NCBI GenBank assembly: GCA_944321435.1
Contig: CALULH010000002.1
Span: 62,001 to 126,000 of the forward strand
Origin: an uncultured Coriobacteriaceae bacterium
GTDB lineage: Bacteria > Actinomycetota > Coriobacteriia > Coriobacteriales > Coriobacteriaceae
Length of the DNA stretch: 64,000 bases
Direction of reading: 5' to 3'
In this document: positions 45,464-54,648 of the stretch, one piece after another
Position numbering within the stretch: position 1 is the stretch's first letter
Layout: each line of letters opens with the position of its first letter
Position numbers and translations under genes: made by a program
The notes under the pieces: model-generated
Told to the model about the DNA's origin: nothing
Seen by the model: only the letters and a program-made list of their open reading frames with translations
Database searches by the model: none

Positions 45464-46947
45464 TACGCGCCCTCCCCGGCTCGCGCGCCCGCCGAAGGCG
45501 CCGATCCGGCAGGTGCGGGGGCCGGCGCATCGCCCTTGGGCGAGAAGCTCGCGCCGTCCGCCACCACGGCGGGCGCGTCCTCGGGCCAGGCGACCGCCGT
45601 CAGGTCGGCCGCGGCCAGCGCATCCGGCGCAACGCTGTTCTCGCCCTGCTCGATCATGCGGCGACGCAGGCCCGCGGACAGGGCGTGCGCCCACAGCCCC
45701 TCGGCCTGGGCCAGGCGCTGGGTTGCCGGCGCGTCGGCCATGAGGCCCTCGGGCGTGTAGCAGATGACCGAGGACCGCTTGACGAAGTCCTCGACGGAAA
45801 GCGGGTTGGAGAACAGCGCGGTTCCGCCCGTGGGCAGGGTGTGGTTGGGACCGGCTACGTAGTCCCCCAGCGGCTCGGAGCTCCAAGCGCCCACGAAGAT
45901 GGCCCCCGCGTTGCGAATGCGGCCGAGCAGGCCCAGGGCGTCGGCGCAGTGCAGCTCCAGGTGCTCGGGGGCGATGGTGTTCACCGCCTCTACGGCGGCC
46001 GCAACGTCGGCGGCCACGATGATCTGGCCCTCGTTGGCAAGCGAGGCGCCCGTGATGTCGGCGCGCGGAGTCTGCGCCATGATGAGGTCGACGCAGCGCT
46101 CAACCTCGGCAGCAAAGGCAGCGTCGCAGGTTACCAGGTAGCAGGCCGCCAACGGATCGTGCTCGGCTTGGGCCATGAGATCGGCCGCTACCACGGCGGG
46201 CTGGGCCGTTGCATCGGCCAGCACGCAGACTTCGCTGGGTCCGGCCACCATGTCTATGCCAACGTCGCCCGATACCAGCTGCTTGGCGGCCGCCACGTAG
46301 GCGTTGCCCGGGCCGGTGATCTTATCGACCCGCGGAATGGACTCGGTGCCGTAGGCCAGCGCGGCAACGGCCTGCGCGCCGCCCACGGTGTAGATCTCGT
46401 CCACTCCGGCGAGCTTTGCGGCGGCCAAGGTGTAGGGCGAGATGGGCGCGCTGCCCGGCGCGGCGTCCTTTTGCGGCGGCGTGACCATGACCACGCGCTC
46501 GACGCCGGCCACTTTGGCGGGGATGGCGTTCATGAGCACGGTCGAGGGGTACTGCGCGCGGCCGCCCGGCACGTAAATGCCCGCGGCGGCAACGGGCGTT
46601 ACCTTGACGCCCAGCATAGTGCCATCCGCGCGGGTAGTGAACCAGCTTTGGGTAACCTCGCGCTGATGGAACGCGCGGATCTGCGCAGCGGCCTTCTCGA
46701 GCGCAGCCAGGAAGGCGGGGTCCAGGCCTTCGAGCGCGGCGTCGATCTGCTCCTGCGGCAGGCGGAACTGCGCAAGATCCACGCCGTCAAAGTCGCGGCA
46801 GTAGCGGCGGACGGCGGCGTCGCCTTCGGCGCGCACCGTCGCCACGATGTCGCGCGCGGAATCCACGATCTGCTGCGGCAGCACGCCCTTGCGTGTGAGC
46901 TGCCCGGGGTTAAGGCGCTCGCCCGGCGCCAAGGTGATGGTTCTCAT
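45463..46947 (-). CDS. hisD: HisD, histidinol dehydrogenase
   Basis: 494 residues, MRTITLAPGERLNPGQL onward; motifs IYVPGGRAQYPSTVLMNAIP, GPGNAYVAAAKQ, AGPSEV, QAEHDP and the C-terminal PLGDYVAGPNHTLPT. Last two oxidation steps of histidine synthesis, zinc- and NAD-dependent. The C-terminal 45 residues are Ala/Pro-rich and extra. ATG 46947 chosen for GGAGA 10 nt upstream; ATG 46953 is too close to it. First gene of the his operon. Confidence 0.96.
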   Translation of the reverse strand: MRTITLAPGERLNPGQLTRKGVLPQQIVDSARDIVATVRAEGDAAVRRYCRDFDGVDLAQFRLPQEQIDAALEGLDPAFLAALEKAAAQIRAFHQREVTQSWFTTRADGTMLGVKVTPVAAAGIYVPGGRAQYPSTVLMNAIPAKVAGVERVVMVTPPQKDAAPGSAPISPYTLAAAKLAGVDEIYTVGGAQAVAALAYGTESIPRVDKITGPGNAYVAAAKQLVSGDVGIDMVAGPSEVCVLADATAQPAVVAADLMAQAEHDPLAACYLVTCDAAFAAEVERCVDLIMAQTPRADITGASLANEGQIIVAADVAAAVEAVNTIAPEHLELHCADALGLLGRIRNAGAIFVGAWSSEPLGDYVAGPNHTLPTGGTALFSNPLSVEDFVKRSSVICYTPEGLMADAPATQRLAQAEGLWAHALSAGLRRRMIEQGENSVAPDALAAADLTAVAWPEDAPAVVADGASFSPKGDAPAPAPAGSAPSAGARAGEGA

Positions 46948-47216
46948 GGGCATCGTCTCCTTGCGGTCATCCTAGCGCAGCGCGGGGGCGGGGCAAGGGC
47001 GGCAGCCGCTGGGCGGTTCCAGAGCAGCGGCCCTGGGATGGCACCCCCGAGCACAGCCCCGCTCCAAAGCGCCGCCCCGACGCAGACGGGCGCATAGCCC
47101 CTCCGCCCACAGCGAGCGTAAGCCTCCCGCATGCCCGCGTACGAGCTAGGAAAAGCGGAAACGCGCCTTTAGCCGCAAAGAAGCGGCCGCGGGCGCGGGT
47201 CATACGGTAATCGTAG

Positions 47217-47234
47217 ACTTTACCATGGTAAAGT
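47217..47234. promoter_or_regulatory. 18-bp palindrome upstream of hisD
   Basis: ACTTTACCATGGTAAAGT, perfectly palindromic, 270 bp upstream of hisD. The near-identical ACTTTACCATACTAAAGT stands about 96 bp upstream of hisZG (56928-56945). The only two his loci share it, so it is a good candidate operator for a histidine regulator. The 46948-47216 leader shows no T-box signature or gene that I trust. Confidence 0.75.
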
Positions 47235-47317
47235 TATCCGCTCAAACCGCAGGACACCTTGGTAACGCATCGGTTACGCAAGCGGTCGGAAACGGGATGG
47301 GCGCGCCCCGCCACCCG

Positions 47318-47512
47318 TTTGGTGTGGCCCTCTCCTATTTGGTGTGCTTCCCTTCCTAATTGGTGTGCTCCCCGTTCTGTTTGGTGTGCTTCCCCGTGGG
47401 CGATAAGAGCAGAATCCTGGGCTTTTATCCCGAACAACCACACCAAACAGAAAGTAGGCCACACCCAATGGAAATCGGGCCACACCAAACAGAAAGCAGG
47501 CCACACGCAGGA
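47318..47512. repeat. Family A repeat array, locus A1
   Basis: Left arm: TTTGGTGTG-type motifs with GGTGTG at 47321, 47341, 47362, 47383. Right arm, inverted: CACACC at 47439, 47460, 47481 and CACACG at 47502. Period 20-21 bp; the two innermost motifs are 56 bp apart around a core with AATCCTGGGCTTTT (47413-47426). Lies between the his operator and the sortase stop. No CRISPR-like spacers or cas genes. Confidence 0.9.
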
Positions 47513-47535
47513 AGCCCCTTCCAACGGGAACCCGC

Positions 47536-48801
47536 CTAGCCTTTAAAGTGCAGCCCCGCCGACGAGCCCTCGTCCAGACCGCCCGCGCGCCCGCCATCCG
47601 GCCCCGTCGCCGTCGCAGATGCTGCGGCACGCCTGCGGCGGCGCACGGAATCAACCACCAGAAACACTCCGGTTGCCAGCAAAATGCCCAGGCCGACAAG
47701 CCTCAGCGCGTCCTCGAGCGCCAGCAACGGCGAGTCCGAAGCGCTCCCCGGTAGAATCTGGGCAACTGCGGCGTCCAGCGGGCTGGGAGCCGCCTGAGCC
47801 TGGCTGCTGTCCACGCGATCGCAAAACACCAGCATGCGATGGCGCGACGGATGCTCGCCGTAAGGGTGGCAGGTCAGGAGCGTCACCAAATCGCGCCCCT
47901 GCTGGATGCCCACCGAGGCCGTGTCGTCGGGCGAGACGATCTTGAACTCACTCACGCGGTAGGTGAGCTCGTCCCACGGCGTTGTGACGGTCACCGTATC
48001 GCCCACCTGCAAATCCTCGATATCACGGAACATGGGCAGGCCAAAGTACCCGCCGCGATGCGCCGCTATAACCGTGTTGGAGGTCTCCTCGCCCAGAGGC
48101 ATGGACGTACCCGCTACAATGCCGGCGCCGTACACCATGTTGTCCGCCGTTGCGTCCAAATACAGCGGGATGTCCACGCCCATGGCCGGAATGGAGACGC
48201 TGCCGATAATGCCGTCCGGCAACCCGAGCTCGGCAAGGTCGTCGCCGTCAAAGGCAAACGGATCGTTGATCTGGCCGCCCTCGCCTTCCAAGATACGCGC
48301 GTTGTACTGCACGAGCTGATCGTAAGTGGCGTCGCCCTCCTTGGCGCGGAACGCCTGGCCAGCGTCCCCCGCGGTCTCGGAAGCCGACTGGCCAACGGCA
48401 ACCTCGCCGTGGGCGACAAGAGCGTCCGCGTCGCTTGCCGCGTCTTCGGCACGCGCATCCACCGTGCCATCGGCGCCCACGGCCCCCGAACGCCACGCCG
48501 CCAAAGCCTCGTCGACGTCGCGCTGCGCCACAGCGGCCGTCGCCGCCGGGTACAGCAGCAGGCCCAAGCCCACGAGCAGCATGGCGATACCGACGATAAG
48601 CGACAGCCGCCCTTTGCCGCGGCTGCGTCTGCGTCCGCTAACTTGCCCGTCGCGCCCGCCCGTCCCGTAGGACGTACCGTCAGACTTCTTTTTCACGCTG
48701 TGCTGTCCAACACGATGGACCGTGCCACCGCGCATATCTTCCGCGCTATCGCGACGAACGTGCCTGCCGCCCGCACCCGGGGATGCGTTGCGCCCTCTCA
48801 T
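47536..48801 (-). CDS. Class C sortase
   Basis: 421 residues. An N-terminal basic tail and membrane helix (LSLIVGIAMLLVGLGLLLYP) precede the sortase barrel with the catalytic His in VIAAHRGG, Cys in LVTLLTCHPYG and Arg in SRHRML; TLLTCHPYG is typical of pilus-type class C enzymes. A second C-terminal helix (LVGLGILLATGVFLVVD) and basic tail follow. It would polymerise pilins or anchor LPxTG proteins, but no pilin gene is in view. Start 48801 with GAGGGG upstream; start choice is moderate. Confidence 0.88.
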   Translation of the reverse strand: MRGRNASPGAGGRHVRRDSAEDMRGGTVHRVGQHSVKKKSDGTSYGTGGRDGQVSGRRRSRGKGRLSLIVGIAMLLVGLGLLLYPAATAAVAQRDVDEALAAWRSGAVGADGTVDARAEDAASDADALVAHGEVAVGQSASETAGDAGQAFRAKEGDATYDQLVQYNARILEGEGGQINDPFAFDGDDLAELGLPDGIIGSVSIPAMGVDIPLYLDATADNMVYGAGIVAGTSMPLGEETSNTVIAAHRGGYFGLPMFRDIEDLQVGDTVTVTTPWDELTYRVSEFKIVSPDDTASVGIQQGRDLVTLLTCHPYGEHPSRHRMLVFCDRVDSSQAQAAPSPLDAAVAQILPGSASDSPLLALEDALRLVGLGILLATGVFLVVDSVRRRRRAAASATATGPDGGRAGGLDEGSSAGLHFKG

Positions 48802-48978
48802 GCCGAGCCCCTCTTCTTCCGCATGCCGCAGCTACCCCGCCACAACCCACGGTTCGGAACATCGTATGTGTTTGAAGCGCACGCCCCGTCGCGCGCCGTG
48901 CGATCTATTATCCCGCATTCGCACTGCCGCGGTCCACCTTTTTAGGCCTGCAAACCACCGGCAAACACGACGAAACCG

Positions 48979-50061
48979 CTACAGCACCCCCATTTCGACC
49001 AAGGCCGAAATGGCCTTCTTGTCACCTGCAACGGCGGCCTTGCGGTACCACGATATCGCCTGCTGCTCGTCCTTGGTTATGCCCCAGCCATACCGGCAAC
49101 GCTCCGCCACATCGATCTGAGCCCCCACGTCACCTTGGCGGGCGCGCTCCAAAATGTCCGCAAAGGAAAGCCGCATATCGGATGCCTTCGATGGACCTTC
49201 CTCCGGAGGAGCAGTATGAGAATCATGGGCCGAGGAGAGAACGCGAAGACGTTTTGCCGCGTACCTATCCCCTCCTTCCGACCCTTTTTGATACCAGCTA
49301 CGCGCTGATGCAAGGTTACACGCAGCGCCTGTACCGGTTTCATAACACCAGCCGACCCAGGCACACGCCAAAGCGTCACCCTCATCGGCCGCCTGGATAA
49401 ACGCAGAAAGGGCCGCCGACCCGTCCTTATCTCCGCCGACCCCCTCGGCGCACATAATGCCATAATGCACCAGAGCCCATCGCTGCCCCGCCTCGGAAGC
49501 CTTCTTAACCCACGAGCGAGCAACGCCGGCATCCTGAGCAACGCCCCGCCCGTTCTCGTAGCACCAGCCCAACCAGCTCATCGCTTGGCCCTCGCCTTGC
49601 TCCGCCGCCTTACGAAGCAGCGAAACAGCCGCTTTCTCATCTTGCTTGACGCCGTTTCCATGCAAATATGCCAGGCCGAGCGACCTCTGCCCTTTGGCAT
49701 TTCCCTGGTCGGCAGCCTTCTTAAACCAACGCGCCGCGTGGGAAAGATCTTTTGCGACCGCCTGGCCGTCACGATACGCCAGGCCCATGTAATACTGCGC
49801 CGTTGCGTTTCCCTGATCCGCCGCAAGCAAATACCAGCGCACGGCCTCCAAGTCGCTCTGATCAACACCGCGGCCGCGCTCGTACATAATCCCCAAGTTG
49901 CATTGCCCCGTTGCATTGCCCATCTCGGCGGCTTCACGGAACAGCTCAGCCGCACGCGTATAATCGCAAGCCACCCCTTCGCCGTTGTAAAAACGCATGC
50001 CCTCCCGCACCAGCTCGCGAGCCTTCGCTTGCACGTTGTCCTGCGTTCCCGTCGCCGCCAT
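48979..50061 (-). CDS. Sel1-repeat (TPR-like) protein
   Basis: 360 residues made of about eight Sel1-like repeats of about 36 residues (A..LG.MYE.GRGV..D...A..WY..AA..GNA), for example AQYYMGLAYRDGQAVAKDLS. Such solenoids bind partner proteins. No signal peptide or membrane helix is seen. ATG 50061 preceded by GAGAGG. Role unknown; adjacent to an IS element, in a variable region. Confidence 0.88.
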   Translation of the reverse strand: MAATGTQDNVQAKARELVREGMRFYNGEGVACDYTRAAELFREAAEMGNATGQCNLGIMYERGRGVDQSDLEAVRWYLLAADQGNATAQYYMGLAYRDGQAVAKDLSHAARWFKKAADQGNAKGQRSLGLAYLHGNGVKQDEKAAVSLLRKAAEQGEGQAMSWLGWCYENGRGVAQDAGVARSWVKKASEAGQRWALVHYGIMCAEGVGGDKDGSAALSAFIQAADEGDALACAWVGWCYETGTGAACNLASARSWYQKGSEGGDRYAAKRLRVLSSAHDSHTAPPEEGPSKASDMRLSFADILERARQGDVGAQIDVAERCRYGWGITKDEQQAISWYRKAAVAGDKKAISALVEMGVL

Positions 50062-50219
50062 GGCAAGTCCTCTCATTCCCAGGCAAACATGCTTTTGCCA
50101 CCCGTTTTCATTATGGCCGGCAAGAGATGCTGCGTTGCAAATTCGTCCGCGTAACGGTTCGTTTGCCCTGCCGAACGTTGCTCAGCAGGTGCGCCGAGCA
50201 GACAAATGGCCCCGGTAAC

Positions 50220-51549
50220 GTACAATTTCTTGCGCACTTTGACAGCGGAATAGCGTCCAGGTAAGGAAGGAGGGCACGGCCCGCCCCGGTATGATTCGAG
50301 TTGTCGAGACAAGAAGCATATTGGAGGAAGGCCATGCCCGAGCCCATCGTAACACTGAACGAGGAGTCCCTGAGGTCCGACCTGCGCGAGCTGGTGAGGA
50401 GGACGGTCGAGGAGATGCTCAACGGCCTTCTGGACGAGGAGGCCGGAGACCTCGTGGGCGCCGAGCGCTACGAGCGCACCGCCGACCGCGAGGCCTACCG
50501 CGCGGGCCACTACGAGCGGAAGCTCGCGACGACGTCCGGCGAGGTGACGATCCGCATGCCCAAGCTCAAGGGGATGAGGTTCACGACCGCGATCATCGAG
50601 CGCTACCGGCGCCGCGAGACGAGCGTCGAGGAGGCCATGATAGAGATGTACCTGGCGGGCGTGTCCACCAGGCGGATCGAGGACGTGAGCGAGATACTCT
50701 GGGGCTCCAGCGTCTCGGCCGCCACCGTCTCGAACCTGAACGAGAGGGCCTTCGAGGCCGTCGAGGAGTGGCGCAACAGGCCGCTCGAGCGCGCCTACCC
50801 CTACGCCTGCGTCGACGGCATCTACCTGAAGCGCAGCTGGGGCGGCAGCTACGAGAACGCCGCCGCGATGGTCGCCACAGGCGCCGACGACGACGGCTGC
50901 CGCGAGGTCATCGGCGCCGCGGAGGGGCTCACGGAGTCGGCCGAGTGCTGGCGCGAGTTCCTCTCTTGGCTGAGGTCGCGGGGGCTGCGCGGCGTGCGCA
51001 TGTTCACCGGAGACAAGGCCGCCGGGATGGTCGGCGCGATCGCCGAGGTCTTCCCGGAGGCCGCCTACCAGCGCTGCACCGTGCACTTCTACCGCAACGT
51101 GCTGGCCAGGGTCCCCAAGTCCAGGCGCCCCACGGTCGCCGCCATGCTCAAGGCCATACACGCCATGGAGTCGCGCGAGGCCTCCGAGGCCAAGGCCCTC
51201 GAGGTCGCCGGGGAGCTCGAGCGCATGAGGCTCGGGAAGGCCGCGAGGGTCGTGCGGGAGGGCTTCACCGAGACCCTGACGTACACCAGGTTCCCCCGCG
51301 AGCACTGGCGGCGCATACGCACCAACAACGCCATCGAGCGGCTCAACCGCGAGATCCGCAGGCGGACCCGCGTGGTCGGCGCCTTCCCCGACGGCAGGTC
51401 GGCCCTCATGCTCGCGACGGCCCGGCTCAAGTACGTCGCCGAGAGCGAGTGGGGCTCGAGGCGGTACCTGGACGTGACGCTGCTGGAGGAGTAGCCGCAC
51501 CGGATGGCGGGCCTAGGGGCTGTCGGAAAGTGCGCAAGAATCTTGACAC
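50220..51549. mobile_element. IS256-family insertion sequence
   Basis: About 1.33 kb. Imperfect terminal inverted repeats share TTCTTGCGCACTTT then GACAGC (left 50227-50246, right 51519-51544 on the complement; the right one has two extra Cs). It encodes one Mutator-type transposase. I cannot find a matching target duplication at the two ends, so an adjacent deletion or divergence is likely. The right end truncates a resolvase gene. Confidence 0.85.
50334..51494 (+). CDS. IS256-family (Mutator-type) transposase
   Basis: 386 residues. DDE residues are visible in CVDGIYLKRSW (Asp), MFTGDKAAGM (Asp) and NNAIERLNREIRRRT (Glu), with the CTVHFYRN segment typical of the family (CxxHxxRN). ATG 50334 follows AGGAAGG; an ATG at 50301 is possible. 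Full length and apparently intact. Confidence 0.95.
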   Translation: MPEPIVTLNEESLRSDLRELVRRTVEEMLNGLLDEEAGDLVGAERYERTADREAYRAGHYERKLATTSGEVTIRMPKLKGMRFTTAIIERYRRRETSVEEAMIEMYLAGVSTRRIEDVSEILWGSSVSAATVSNLNERAFEAVEEWRNRPLERAYPYACVDGIYLKRSWGGSYENAAAMVATGADDDGCREVIGAAEGLTESAECWREFLSWLRSRGLRGVRMFTGDKAAGMVGAIAEVFPEAAYQRCTVHFYRNVLARVPKSRRPTVAAMLKAIHAMESREASEAKALEVAGELERMRLGKAARVVREGFTETLTYTRFPREHWRRIRTNNAIERLNREIRRRTRVVGAFPDGRSALMLATARLKYVAESEWGSRRYLDVTLLEE

Positions 51550-52176
51550 TACCTCGACCGCCTCGTTCTCCCGATCCGCACGCAGCCACTTCTCAAACGT
51601 CGCGCGACACACGCCGAGCTTCTCGCCTGCCCGAGCCGCCGTAATCTCCCGCCGCTCAAACTGCGCTTTGACTTCCGCGTAATGCGCCGGACGCGCAATG
51701 CGCGGGCGGCCAAACCGGGCGCCGCGACTCTTGGCGGCGGCGATGCCCTCGGCCTGGCGCTGGCGGATGTTATCGCGCTCCACCTGGGCAACATAGCTCA
51801 GCAGCTGCAGCACGATATCCGCTATCAGCCGGCCGGTCAGGCTTTCGTTGCCCGATCCCTGGCCGTTGCCGCGCGTATCAAGCAGCGGCATGTCCAACAC
51901 CACAATGTCCACTCGGCGCTGCTGGGTAAGCGTGCGCCATTGCTCCAAGATCTCGGCGTAGTTGCGTCCCAGACGGTCGATGCTTTTGATGACCAGCACG
52001 TCTCCGGGACGGAGGCGGCGCATCAGCCGATGGTAGGCAGGTCGTCTGAAGCTGGCGCCCGTGCACTGATCGGCGTAAATGCGGCGCAGCGGAATGGAGC
52101 TGGCGGCAAACACGTCCAGCTGACGGTTGAGGTTTTGATCGCAGGTTGATACGCGGGCGTAGCCGTAGCATGCCAT
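51427..52176 (-). pseudogene. Resolvase/invertase-type serine recombinase, 3' end replaced by the IS
   Basis: Starts MACYGYARVSTCDQNLNRQL with the catalytic Ser in ARVST, then IKSIDRLGRNYAEI and a C-terminal HTH region (ITAARAGEKLGVCRATFEKW). After residue 210 or so the frame runs into the IS right end (VSRFLRTFRQPL is encoded by the terminal repeat) and ends within the IS, so the native tail is lost. Catalytic and DNA-binding regions seem complete, so some activity may remain. ATG 52176 with GAGGTG upstream. Paralogue at 54033. Confidence 0.8.
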
Positions 52177-52441
52177 GAGCACCTCGCTTTTGCGGCGCGC
52201 GGGCATGCGGGCGTAAGGATAGCGTAACGCGGGGCCCGGCCAACTGGAGTAGCAACGCGCGAGGTACGCAAGGTGGAAGTTGAGCTTGTCGTTATGCGGG
52301 TTGGCTGAGCTTTCTTGCTGCTTGTGTGATTGCGCGGCTGTATGGGGCGCGGGGATGTCCGACGCGCGGTGTCGTGGTGGGGGCATGGGGACGCCCTACA
52401 CACGGTGTCGTGGTGGAGGCGTTGCGGCTTCCGCTGGGTTT

Positions 52442-52798
52442 GGCCCGTTTGGCATGGCCTGCGCGCTGTTTGGCGCCTTGCGCCCCTGCCTGACGTGCCT
52501 TGCTGAGTATGGCTTGCACTCTATCTGGTGTGGCCTGCATCCCGTCTGGTGTTCCGTGCGGCCCGTTTGGTGTGGTCTACTTTAGGCAACGCAGGTGGAA
52601 TCCTGGGCTTTTGTTCTTATCGCCCACACCAAACAGAAAATGAAGCACACCAAACGGAGCGTTACGCACACCCAATAGCGAGCCGACCACACCAAACGGA
52701 AAACCGACCACACCAGGCGGTAGGCCCACCCCACCAGACGACGAACCGGCCACACCAAACAATAGGCCGGCTACAGCAAGCGACAGACCGGCCACGCT
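52442..52798. repeat. Family A repeat array, locus A2
   Basis: Right arm: nine units with start points exactly 21 bp apart: 52625, 52646, 52667, 52688, 52709, 52730, 52751, 52772, 52793 (CACACC in six; degenerate at 52730, 52772 and 52793). Left arm, inverted: GGTGTG/GGTGTT at 52527, 52548, 52569 and weaker GGCATG/GGCGCC at 52451 and 52472. The inner pair is 56 bp apart and the core AATCCTGGGCTTTT starts 30 bp after the inner left motif, both identical to A1. The wider gap 52177-52824 holds no gene. Confidence 0.92.
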
Positions 52799-52824
52799 AA
52801 GCCCGGCTTGCCAGAGCCATCGCG

Positions 52825-53583
52825 TCACATGAGACGCATGGCTCCCGCCCACGTCATAACGCTCTCGCTTTGGAGAAAGGTAAGGAAGGGATCGAGATCC
52901 CCTTCGCCGTGAAACGCGTCGAGCGCACCGTAATATGACATGCGATCCCCTTCACGAATGGCAATAGGCGGAGCCGTCATTGCCATGAGCACCATGTTCA
53001 TAAGCAAACGCGCAACGCGGCCATTACCGTCGGCAAAGGGATGTATTTCGACAAGTTTGGCGTGGAGGTACCCCGCAACGGTTAGGGCGTTTTTCTCGTC
53101 ATCAAGATGTGGGTTGACCTCGTCAAGGAGCTCGGCAACCGCAGCGGGGACTTCCTCCGCGTCGCATCCGATGGCGTTCACGCCCACCACGTAGTCGCCG
53201 CGCTTATAGGATCCGGGGCGCTCGCCGTTCTCCCAACGCGCCGTATCGTACGTGCCAAACGTAAGGAGCTCGTGAGCACGCAACACCAGCCGCTCGGTAA
53301 ACCTGAGGCCAGGCACCGCAAGGGGCCGTGCCCACTCCCAAGATGCCTTAAGGTTTTGAATCTCAAAGAGCGTGCGGACATCGCCGGTATACGCAATTAC
53401 GCGGCCGTTCTCAAACACCTCGTGCGTTTCGTGGTAGGTGATCTGGTCGTTTTCGATCTTGCCCGAATGATATGCGTAGCTCAGGGCAAACGAGCCAATA
53501 CGGCGGTCTCGTTCTTCTTGGGAAAGGGACAACCAGGTCGACACCAGCTTCTGGTACTGCCGATCTATGATCTCATGTGCCAT
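52825..53583 (-). CDS. Fic-domain protein (probable AMP-transferase)
   Basis: 252 residues. The Fic motif HPFADGNGRVAR is at 181-192, complete with catalytic His and the phosphate-binding GNGR. An N-terminal SGKIEN (40-45) fits the inhibitory [S/T]xxxE[G/N] motif, so this is a class II, self-inhibited Fic. Such enzymes transfer AMP from ATP to protein hydroxyls. It lies 12 bp after a 67-residue gene, likely one operon. The array A2 begins just past its stop. Confidence 0.92.
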   Translation of the reverse strand: MAHEIIDRQYQKLVSTWLSLSQEERDRRIGSFALSYAYHSGKIENDQITYHETHEVFENGRVIAYTGDVRTLFEIQNLKASWEWARPLAVPGLRFTERLVLRAHELLTFGTYDTARWENGERPGSYKRGDYVVGVNAIGCDAEEVPAAVAELLDEVNPHLDDEKNALTVAGYLHAKLVEIHPFADGNGRVARLLMNMVLMAMTAPPIAIREGDRMSYYGALDAFHGEGDLDPFLTFLQSESVMTWAGAMRLM

Positions 53584-53595
53584 GACGCCCTCACT

Positions 53596-53799
53596 CTAAG
53601 AAAGGTAATCGACTAGGCGGCGTTCTTTAGGGTTCTTGCCAGCCGCTTTGGCCGGAAAGCAGTCATGATGACCCGTATCTGCCAGCAACTTGAAATCACC
53701 GGACTTTAGGGCCTCGGATAGGCTGCCGTGCGCAGCAATGTAAGCCAACAGGCGCTGGTCATCTACCATGTCGCCTTTTGGATCAAGCCAAAACCGCAT
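53596..53799 (-). CDS. Small protein upstream of Fic, possible partner
   Basis: 67 residues, MRFWLDPKGDMVDDQRLLAY onward, ending RRLVDYLS. Acidic/basic mixed, helical, no known family. AGGA stands 5 nt before ATG 53799. The 12-bp gap to fic suggests coupling. It could be a Fic regulator or target, but class II Fic proteins do not need a separate antitoxin, so this is only a suggestion from position. Confidence 0.65.
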   Translation of the reverse strand: MRFWLDPKGDMVDDQRLLAYIAAHGSLSEALKSGDFKLLADTGHHDCFPAKAAGKNPKERRLVDYLS

Positions 53800-54032
53800 A
53801 GGCTTCCTACCTAGAACGTCGTGCCGGTTTCCCAACCCGCTGTGGTTTATTATGTATAGCCATGGTAGCACGGGCAGCATGCGCTTTCTGAAGCGGATCG
53901 CGCTCCGCGCCGTGATGCTTCTTCCCGTGCCTTTGCCCACGCGTCGGCGCAGAAGCTCGGAAGGCGAAAGCCGCACTCATACGACCGGCGCGGGCAGAAA
54001 GCGCACTCATACGAGGGAGCCAGCAAGTGGCG

Positions 54033-54648
54033 TTACGCCACGCCCCGGAGCGCGCAATCGCGGTCATGGCGGAGCCACTTTTCAAACGTTGCGCGGCAAA
54101 CGCCGAGCTTCTCGCCCGCCTGGGCAGCGGTGATCTTGTGCTGGCAGAACTCCCCTTTGACCTCTTCGTAATGCTCCGGCCGCTCAATGCGGGGCCTGCC
54201 GAAGCGCGCACCACGCTCCCGCGCGGCGGCTATGCCCTCGGCTTGGCGTTGGCGGATGTTCTCGCGCTCCACTTGGGCAACGTAGCTCAGCAATTGCAGC
54301 ACAACGTCCGCGATGAAGGTGCCGGTGAGATCCCCGCGTGCGCTGCGCGTGTCCAGCAACGGCATGTCCAGCACCACGATGGCAACCCCGCGTTCCTGCG
54401 TGAGCGCGCGCCATTGGGCAAGAATCTCGGCGTAATTGCGCCCCAGCCGGTCAATGCTTTTGATCACCAGCACGTCGCCCTTGCGCAGGCGGCGCAGCAG
54501 GCGTTGGTGCGCGGGACGCTTAAAATCCGCCCCGGTATAGTGGTATATATATGTTGCGCTCCGGAACGGGAAAAGCCGCAAGGGCATCCATCTGGCGGTT
54601 GACGTTCTGCTCGCGCGTGGAAACACGCACGTAGCCATAGATTGCCAT
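54033..54648 (-). pseudogene. Resolvase with frameshift in an (AT)n tract
   Basis: Begins MAIYGYVRVSTREQNVNRQM at 54648, then at about 54540-54550 an ATATATATA tract breaks the frame; the rest continues in another frame as YTGADFKRPAHQRLLRRLRK through the HTH region (AGEKLGVCRATFEKWLRHDR). It is a close relative of the gene at 51427-52176. Slippage in the AT tract could restore the frame, so phase variation is possible; simple decay is equally likely. Confidence 0.8.

Noticed and set aside
46948..47216. T-box or histidine attenuator in the hisD leader
   Set aside because: No T-box consensus or run of His codons could be found; GC-rich stems alone are not evidence.
50214..51560. Target-site duplication of the IS256-type element
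   Set aside because: I compared the sequences just outside both terminal repeats and found no matching 8-9 bp.
47318..52798. Family A arrays as CRISPR
   Set aside because: The regular word is only about 11 bp, the step is 21 bp, arms are inverted about a centre, and no cas genes are present. Classical repeats and spacers are absent.
47318..52800. Repeat peptides encoded by the arrays (EAHQTER, PHQTEN type) as real proteins
   Set aside because: Open frames follow from a period divisible by three and occur on both strands; no ribosome sites or starts at sensible places. Kept only as a note in the findings.
53596..53976. Longer version of the small pre-Fic protein starting at 53976
   Set aside because: The upstream 59 residues have shadow-like composition and no ribosome site; ATG 53799 has one.
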